Shown here in pieces: positions 7,482 to 14,782 of a stretch of DNA of 14,782 nucleotides (its first letter is position 1; each line of letters starts with the position of its first letter). The DNA is taken from positions 1 through 14,782 of the forward strand of contig LSSL01003221.1 in the NCBI GenBank assembly GCA_001953115.1, read 5' to 3'. This DNA comes from Smittium mucronatum. Its lineage: Eukaryota > Kickxellomycota > Harpellomycetes > Harpellales > Legeriomycetaceae. The notes beneath the pieces were generated by a model that saw nothing but the letters and a program-made list of their open reading frames with translations, searched no databases and was not told where the DNA came from. A program made the translations under genes and the position numbers.

Positions 7482-7706
7482 AAATCGTCGAGTTATACCA
7501 ATGCCAAGTTTATAAAAAAAATATTAGGCATCAATCAGATATTAGTTAAAAAAAATCAAAGAAAAATCTTCATGGGATCTGATCATAGAATTAGGATTAA
7601 TGATCCAAATATCCAATTAAATCATTATTTTTTAGCTGTTATGTTTATAAAAATAGTTATGAATATCAATAGTATTTTAACATACAATAAAAATCCGAGA
7701 ATTTAA
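7482..7706 (+). pseudogene. Possible relic of a second LINE endonuclease (GSDHR motif), doubtful
   Basis: Frame 0 is open for 74 codons, from after TGA (7479-7481) to TAA 7704-7706, with the only likely start late (ATG 7572). It contains YTNAKFIKKILGI and then MGSDHRIRIND at 7572-7604. GSDHR followed by hydrophobic and basic residues resembles the C-terminal end of APE-type endonucleases of several LINE families, where SDHR.l.. is conserved. No upstream endonuclease motif and no downstream RT motif could be matched at the proper distance. At roughly 80% AT, one or two frames this long are expected by chance in the window. Confidence 0.2.
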
Positions 7707-8518
7707 TAAAAAATATAATTAATTGTTATTAGAATTTACAACACAATCTAAATGATTCAATAAATTTTGAAAGAATTAAATTTATTCTTAATAGACCTTC
7801 AGATATATAATGAAGATATTTTTAATATCTATAGCTATAGGTGCATTGGTTTAATTTATTTAGTAAAAAATTAAAATATAAGGAAGTATCGTCCGTAAAA
7901 ATTAATGATGAATGCATAGAACCTGAAAGACATAAAAATAATTTCTTGTGGGGGGCTTTATTTTTTTCTATAAAAATATGGTATAATTTTAACTTCTATT
8001 AATCTTACGTGATATAGCAAAAAAAACCTCTCCTATTAACGCGATGTCTTAATTGTAATACCAGTAAAATTTTTGGGATCCGAGAGCCTTAAAATTAAGG
8101 AAATTAAATATCAAACTCACCAATTCAAAATTATTAAAATCTAAATTAAAGAAAAAATAAATTTTGTTTTTTTATAAAAAAAAGTTAGAAAATATTCTAT
8201 AACTATTATTTGAGGTCAGTTTGAAAAAATCGCTTTTTGAGAATTTAAAATAATAATATTTACTTTTATACTCTTTCAATTCGGTTTGATAAATGACATA
8301 ATTTATTTCTAAATAAAATTTGTTATTATCTTTCTCCACTATACCATTGATTTATGTTTGCCTTAGCTGTGCAAATATAGTGTTTTTTTCTTTTAAAGAA
8401 AATGAAATCAATAATTATCCTTGGAGAAAAAAATTTCTATTATCAACGTAAATAAATCTAGCGAATTTTTATAACTCAATAAAAAATTAATTCTATAGTA
8501 TTTTGTAATTATTATCTT

Positions 8519-8530
8519 GGGGGGGGGGGG
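8519..8530 (+). repeat. Poly-G tract (12 G)
   Basis: An uninterrupted G12 run lies in otherwise AT-rich sequence. It can form G-quadruplex-like structure. About 100 bases downstream a C-rich block (8629-8644) lies on the same strand and could pair with it. Confidence 0.9.
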
Positions 8531-8625
8531 TTAATGGAAAAGGCTCAGTTGAGTTCAACACAAAAGTCAAAAAGTTAAAAATTTTCATGAGAATCCGTAT
8601 AATTTTGTACTAATATCGATTGGGT

Positions 8626-8644
8626 CTACCCCACCCCTCCCCCC
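8626..8644 (+). repeat. C-rich block facing the poly-G tract
   Basis: The block reads ctaccccacccctcccccc, all pyrimidine except two A. On the opposite strand it offers three G-runs of four or more. It may form a hairpin with the G12 run at 8519-8530. Confidence 0.7.
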
Positions 8645-10014
8645 AAAAAAATTTTCGTTTAATTTAAATTGTTTGTTTGTTTCTTTTAGTATATTTATTT
8701 TAAATTGAAAAAATGGTTACAAAAACCAATTTAAAATATTAAAAAAAATCAAAAACTTTGAAAAACTTTCTCTCCCAACCTCCCACCTTTCTTCTTCTAC
8801 TTTCTCTCGTCATCTCTATTAGCTTCATATCCTGAAAAAATCGGTTTAAGCGACTCTTTATAATAAAATTTTATCATTTTCACTTTCGAATATTGTGAAA
8901 AATATCCTAAAAATTTTTTTTGGCCATATAAAAAATTTCTTATACTTATACAATTATTTACTACCTTCTTTTTATTATATGATATAGTTAATTATTTTTA
9001 TTTACCCGAAAATTCCATTCTTTGTGGTAAATATCAATGTTTTTTTTGCACATCTCACATGAAATATACTCAAAATTTTTAAAGAACAGTTTATTTTTTT
9101 TAATAACATAACATGTATTAATAATAATAAACTATGACTCTATTAAAAGCTCGCTTTTATTTTATTTTTTCATTTTTTTTTCTCTAAATTTTTCTTTTTG
9201 GCTCCAATTTGGTTTTTTTTACACAAATTTGTTCGGTAAGCATGAGTATGGAATAAACGTGTCTAAATTTCAATCATTTAAAAAATAACTGCATGAAAAA
9301 AAAATTTTTTTGAAATATATTTTTTTAGAGAAAGTAATGAAAAATTGCTAAAAACTAATCTCATCTTATTTAGATTAGAAAAAAAAACTAACTCGATTCT
9401 TTTTAATTCAATATTGTTAAAACTAAAACATTTACAATAGGGGTGATACGTAATAATATCAGCTTGTTTAAAAAATTTAAAAAGTCTGTAAAAATCTTCC
9501 TTGTGGTTGAAACCAGTTTATTATTTATTTTATTCGAAGATCATGGGATCTTTTTTTCTGAAATAGTAGAAATAATACGCACAAATTTCAAGGTCAAATT
9601 TGGGATTTTTTTCTTTTCCTAGTGATCGTATTTCGATTTAATTTTTGGATTAGATATTTCTACGAAATTTTTTTGTGATAAGGTTATGGTTTCTATCCCC
9701 CATAATAACATTTATTTTTTGAAAGAAATTTATGTTTAATATATACTATACCACCCATATATTTTTGAGAACCAATTTTGTCTTCTCATAAATAAAATTC
9801 CAGCAAAATAAAAAAATTAATAGTTTTATTGGATATGAATAAAACAAAAATTTGATAATATTTTAATCGATAATAATGAGGATTATTTGACTTTATATTG
9901 AGTATTACTTCATATGTAGTGGGGGTGGGGGCTTTTTTTATCTTGGAATTATATTTTACCTAAGAAAAAATTATTTTTGGGGCTGAATTGTCATGATTTA
10001 TCATGTCATTATGT
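8645..10014. other. AT-rich DNA without recognisable genes
   Basis: The plus strand is noticeably T-rich here. Noted items are a pyrimidine tract at 8766-8820, GGGGGTGGGGG at 9921-9931, and a 79-codon open stretch on the minus strand (9517-9278) with no proper start, judged to be chance. No domain was recognised. Confidence 0.6.
8766..8820 (+). repeat. Pyrimidine-rich tract
   Basis: About 55 bases are almost purely C/T, with repeated tctcc, cttctt and tctct words. The local C content is far above the surroundings. It could be a decayed microsatellite or triplex-prone DNA. No gene is implied. Confidence 0.7.
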
Positions 10015-10117
10015 AATTTGATACACGTGTTGTATAAAATTAAAAATTACTGCGCAATATTCCCAAAGTCCATTTTGGGAAATATATTCATTTTTTGATT
10101 TGCGCTTGTGATTAGTT
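10015..10117. repeat. Degenerate tandem repeat, unit 1 (CACGTG core)
   Basis: The unit runs aattt, acacgtgttgt (10023-10033), an AT spacer, tgcgcaatattcc (10051-10063), then a 7-bp inverted repeat tcccaaa/tttggga with a 6-base loop (10061-10080), and ends gtgattagtt. The same order of words returns in unit 2, 103 bases later. Confidence 0.7.
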
Positions 10118-10197
10118 AATTTCAACACGTGTTGTAAAAATTACTTTTGCTGCGCAAATTCCATTATCATATCTAATCGTTTGATTAGTAATCATTT
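10118..10197. repeat. Degenerate tandem repeat, unit 2 (CACGTG core)
   Basis: The unit has aattt, acacgtgttgt at 10125-10135, tgcgcaaattcc at 10151-10162, and ends in ttgattagtaatcattt, which contains the palindrome tgatta-g-taatca (10182-10194). It is shorter than unit 1 and lacks the tcccaaa/tttggga stem, so it appears to have lost about 20 bases. Confidence 0.65.
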
Positions 10198-10995
10198 AGG
10201 ATTTTATTCTAGAATATTCTTTATAGTATTTTTTAGTGCTTGAAAAATATTTCATAGCATTTTATAGTATTTTGATAACTTTTGGAAAAGTATATATAGT
10301 TAGCGATTTATTGAAAAAAGAATCTTTAGTTATAAAATATCTTTTCTCGATAACTATTTTAAATAGATAAATATAAAAATTAATACTTAATACCTAGCTG
10401 TCAGGTCCTGACATGAATCCTGTGTTAAATCTTTGATTTAAAATCTAATTATCAAATATGAATGCTCATTTATTATTTAATTTAACACGCCCAGTATGTT
10501 TTTATCACCCTCCCCCCCTGTAATATTCCTGTATCTATTTGTGAAAACTTTTTCAAAAAAATTGAATATGTCACTTGCTAAATTATGATAACTATGTTCG
10601 TTTGTTTATCGTAATATAAATATGAGAGATTCGTTATTTTTAAAAAATTCCGGTTATATATTCGAATTCTCCAACATTTTAATATTTTTTTGTTTGAATA
10701 AAAGAGGAAAAAATAAGAAAAATATCATTCATATTTTTGTAAATTTTCCTGAAAAATATTTTCATCTTTCCATAAGTCACAAATGAGACATTTTCTCCCT
10801 TTTTATCCATATAATTTTTACAATAGTATGATTTTAAATATTTAATTTACATCCCCCCGTTTTCTAAATATTTTTTATTTAGATAAAGCATTTGAGTAAT
10901 TATTGTGAAGTTTTTATTTTTTTAAATGGGAGAAATTTTTTAGTATACTTACAGCCTCTTTATTTCCCAAAAACAAAGCGAGCTGTAAATTTATT
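10198..10995. other. AT-rich DNA without recognisable genes
   Basis: Short C-runs occur at 10508-10518 and 10853-10858, and a short repeated word (atagtatttt) near 10226 and 10266. No coding signal was seen. Confidence 0.6.
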
Positions 10996-11047
10996 CATTT
11001 TTTTTATTTTTATTATTTTTATTTTTATTATTTTTTTTATTTTTATT
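10996..11047 (+). repeat. Imperfect T-rich tandem repeat (TTATTTTTA-like units)
   Basis: About 50 bases consist only of T and A with repeating ttattttta words of slightly varying T-run length, typical of slippage-grown low-complexity DNA. Confidence 0.75.
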
Positions 11048-14000
11048 CTCAACATGTAATTTTTTATTTCTTTATCGTGGCGTTATATTGTTTATAAAAA
11101 AACTAATTTTTTAATGTTTTATTTTTGGAAATATTATAATTTTAGAAACTTCTGGATCCAATTCTGAATTAACAGAGGAAATATAATAGTCATTCACCCA
11201 TAATAACAAATTCCTTCAATTAAAAAATACAAACCATTGAATATCTTTAAAACTTAATCCATTCATTCTAAATATGTCATATATTTTTTAAAGATATTTT
11301 TTTCTATATTAAAGTATTTTATTTGATAACGGAATTACCTAAATAAAAATTAACTGGAAATTTCTAATTTGATTTCCAATAATAATTATTTCGATTAGAT
11401 ATTCATTACACTAATAATTTTTCAATGAATTATAAGTTGCGTAAATTGGGCTGTTTTTAATTAATACCTCTTTCATTTATAAATATAATATTTACTTTAA
11501 ATATTATTGATTTATAATTAATCAATAAAATTTTTGTTTTAAGGATACAACTTACAAAAATCCCAATAAATTTAGAATACTTTAAATGAAATTAATAGCT
11601 ATTGATAATAATAATAATAATAATATTTTTTGGTTTTAAATAGGTATACATTTTTAAAAATCGTACTTTTTAGAGCCTGATTTATAAAAAATTACTAAGA
11701 TTCAACAAGCAAATTTTTTTTTTCAATTTCTGCTAACATAAAAATTTGAATTAATTAACAAGATCTTTTATACAAAGTTTCGATATAAATGATAAAATAA
11801 TAGTAAATTATCCTGTCTATAAAAAGTGATTAACAACCTATTTTTTTCTTGATATGATTGTATTAAGTTATAAATGGGTTCTTTTATTTAGAAAATGTAT
11901 GACTTTTTCAAAAAAATCTGTAGATATTTAGTATTAATCTTTAATAATAAGAAATTTATTTAGTTATTTCAAAGCGACTATCAAAAAAAATTTCGATGAG
12001 CGAATTAGAAGACTTGTGTGTGTTTATAAATAAGTTTTTCCGATAAATCAAGAAATCAAATTTTTATTTATTTTGGGAAATTAAATCAGCTAATCACTTA
12101 TAAATTAAATAATAACTAAATAAATTTTTTTTTTGAAATTTATTTGTAATTAAAAGAGTGAAATTTTTTCAATTGAATTATTTTATCATTATGGGTGCGA
12201 TTGTACTATAATTCATCTAAAGAAAAATATAATCCAATTAACCATTTTTTAAAAGTTAAGATATAAAAATACCTGATATATATTTGTGATAAAAATAGTT
12301 GGGATCCTCTTTTGTTATTTTCCAATTTACATATAACCGTTTTGATTTTCTCAATTTTTTAAAGATTTTATTTTAAACCCTACCCCACTCAGCTTATTTC
12401 ACCTTTTTAAAATAAATATAGCACCTAATTATGAATTTTATATATATCCAATTTTTTTAAATCAAAAAAATATGTGTATAAATTTCATTTTAACAATTAT
12501 TCTCGTTTGAATATTTTTTTAAATTATATTTAACTGAAGAAAAAATCTTTTTTAATTTGAAAATATATCCATATTTAGTTTTTTTTTTTATTGATATATA
12601 ATATTATTTATCACATCAATGTGGAAAATAAATTCTTAAACATCTTTTAATTTTTGTACTAAAACTTCCTAATTAAAAATCTTATATATATTAGAATGTT
12701 TAATCTTATATTTATTGGTTTTTAATTTTGGTTTTGAGAACTATTTACAGCGCTGTTTTTTTTTTTTTTGTTAATATTATTTTATAAATGCAAAAAACCA
12801 TTCTTCCCTACCAATAAATTAACGAAAAAAAATTATTATCGATTAATATGTGCATTCTGGAGCTTATAAAGCTTTTTTTTTTTCAACGTTAGTTTATATA
12901 ATCAAAATAATGATCAAAAATTAAAATTGTGCATTTTTGTTTTAATTATGAGTTTTTAAATTTTTTTATATATTTGAAATTTATTTACCAAAAAATATAC
13001 CATTTTCACAGTTTTTCACCTATTGGTCTCTTCCAATTACTATATAAACTCCCCATTTCATACTATTAAATTTAGATTTAGATTAAAATTCGCAAGTTAA
13101 ATGGAATCCAGAAAAAAATTTTAATTAAAAAGATAAATCAAAATGAGTATTGAATATTTTCAAGAAACTTCAAATAATAATTCTCATTTCCTTAATTAAA
13201 AGCTTACTATTAAAAAAATTAAAAATTATTGCGAATTTTACCAAAAAAATATAGAAAAATTAAGAATAAGTTTTTTCTTATGCGATATTGTAGTTTTAGG
13301 TTATTGAAAAGTAGTAATAGTATTTTTTAATAAGTAGAAATCTAATTTTTGGTGGCTAATTTCTACTTTTGACGAGTTTTTTTTTGACTTTAGGGTCTAT
13401 TACACCAAAAATATGTATTACAGTTGTTTTAAAATATTTTAATGATTTATTATGCATAAAAATGTAAATTTTCCAAGAGAAAAAATTTAGTTATCTGTTG
13501 CTTAATACTATCGGTGAAAAAAAAAAAATTGGAAACTTCTATAAAATGTTCCCAATTTCCCAATATCTGGATTTCATCTTAATTTTTTTGGATATTTTTT
13601 TATTACGAATTACTCATAAATTTAAGAAAATATTTTAACCGCATACATTCTGCTATTTTATAATGAGCATCAAATTAAAAATAACAGGATATAAACTCAT
13701 AAAAAAAACATTAAGACTTTCAACTTTGTATCGAAATATTTTGAGAAAAAACAGCAAAGATTTTTTTTCTAAATACTTTATTAATCAATAGGATTATAAT
13801 TAATTTTCTGCAGTTCAATAATATGGGTAGCATATTTTGTTAGAATTAGTTTAATACAAAAGATATTAAAAACAATTTATAGCTGAAAAATGGATTATCG
13901 ATATAAAATACCAATTATTTTTTTTAGAAATTTATTTCAATTATTTTTAATAATATTTTAAAATGAAAACTGTTTGTTGTTTTTCATTTGATGTTTTTGG

Positions 14001-14782
14001 GGGGAGGGATAGAATTTTTTATTATAAAAAATAAAAATTTCATATTATTCTTTATTAAGAAAGATTATATTAAAAAAATAGAAAATATAACTTTATGATA
14101 AAAAAAAACCGGGTTTTTTGGGTTTAATTCAGTGTATATTTTTGAAAAACTGGTAAAAAAAAGAAAGGGATTTTAATTTGTGTGATTGAAATAGCTAAGT
14201 TTTTAAGTTAACACTTAAATAACTTATTTTTCTCTGTTTTAAAATTTTTAAAAAATATATATAGTTTAAATTACGTCTATTTAATTAATTGATTTCTTTT
14301 TGAATGAAAAATCGGTTATGAAAAATTGACTAAATTTTTTCTAATGAAATTTGGAAAAAAGTCGAAGGCAAATAAAATAAGTGAGTCAAGTTAGGGAAAA
14401 AAAAAAAAGTTAAATTAAATGAAAAGTAAGTGGGAAATTTTTTTGTCTTAGATAATAAGATTAGAAAATGTTGTAAGTGAATACGTTTTTGAGTAACCAA
14501 AAACGAAAAAATAAAAATTCAATTCAAAAAAATTAATCCAATTCGCTAAAAATCAAAATCAGGTTATATTTTATAATTATGATTTGTTTATTTTAAGATA
14601 AAAGATTTGGTTTGGGTTTATTTAATAATTTATATGAAAATTTTGAGAATGGTAATAATAATTTAATAAATGATATAAATTAATCAAGCATAATTTATTC
14701 TCAATATGGAATCCCATTTTTTTAAAGAAAAAATCTAAAAATAAGATTGATAGAACAAAGAGACTTTAAAAAAATTTATCAC
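11048..14782. other. AT-rich DNA without recognisable genes
   Basis: Nothing here could be supported as a gene. Noted items are an (ATA)7 microsatellite at about 11605-11625, a locally GC-richer word ccctaccccactcagc near 12378, GGGGGGAGGG at 13999-14008, and many long A and T runs. The region may include older transposon relics beyond visual recognition. Confidence 0.6.
11605..11625 (+). repeat. (ATA)n microsatellite, about 7 units
   Basis: This is a perfect trinucleotide run in AT-rich noncoding DNA. Confidence 0.9.

Larger units (their letters stand above)
6796..8518. other. AT-rich DNA without recognisable genes
   Basis: Beyond the 3' end of copy C the sequence is mainly A- and T-runs. 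Noted items are a perfect 26-bp A/T palindrome at 6946-6971, a weak open stretch at 7482-7706 (own entry) and a G6 run at 7950-7955. I found no tRNA, rRNA or LINE motif that passes inspection. Confidence 0.6.

Noticed and set aside
9278..9517. 79-codon open stretch on the minus strand with mixed residues
   Set aside because: There is no start at its head, no recognised motif and no neighbours. At about 80% AT, about one frame of this length is expected by chance in the window.

Overview
The window looks like a transposon graveyard in a very AT-rich eukaryotic nuclear genome. Evidence for a eukaryote: the recognisable coding matter is all non-LTR (LINE) retrotransposon, with an RNA-binding ORF1, an ORF2 carrying an APE-type endonuclease and a reverse transcriptase, and 3' ends with AATAAA followed by an A-tract. 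I saw no bacterial operon structure, tRNA, rRNA or intact host gene. The host cannot be named from the sequence. Extremely AT-rich lineages such as some microsporidia, dictyostelids or anaerobic fungi would fit, but this is only inference.

Layout. (1) 1-420: the 3' end of LINE copy A. Its last 83 codons are open, it is much richer in G+C than the rest, and it ends in AATAAA plus an A-tract. (2) about 421-1404: copy B, a 5'-truncated and decayed copy holding the ORF2 C-terminus with the motif FCKKKPPETIEHLF. (3) about 1713-6795 (possibly from about 1405): copy C, a nearly full-length but heavily decayed element. ORF1 (1713 to about 3385) has RRM-like segments and a damaged CCHC zinc knuckle. 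ORF2 (about 3570-6650) has endonuclease motifs NIRGI, PDIIIIQ and GDLSLD, reverse-transcriptase motifs DINDSKNY, GVRHRYPA and GLLFNYE, and the C-terminal region. Its 3' end matches those of A and B. (4) 6796-14782: about 8 kb of AT-rich sequence with no convincing gene. It holds scattered G/C homopolymers, a pyrimidine tract, a degenerate tandem repeat with CACGTG cores, simple repeats and a 26-bp palindrome.

All three LINE copies lie in the same orientation, head to tail. Copy A is the least decayed and copy C the most, and the right flank is unreadable. The ancestral element would have used ORF1 to coat its RNA and ORF2 to nick the target and prime reverse transcription. Copies B and C are dead: they carry many stops and frameshifts, and in C the catalytic FADD box has become FNYE. 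All alignments and translations were made by eye; boundaries inside decayed regions are approximate.
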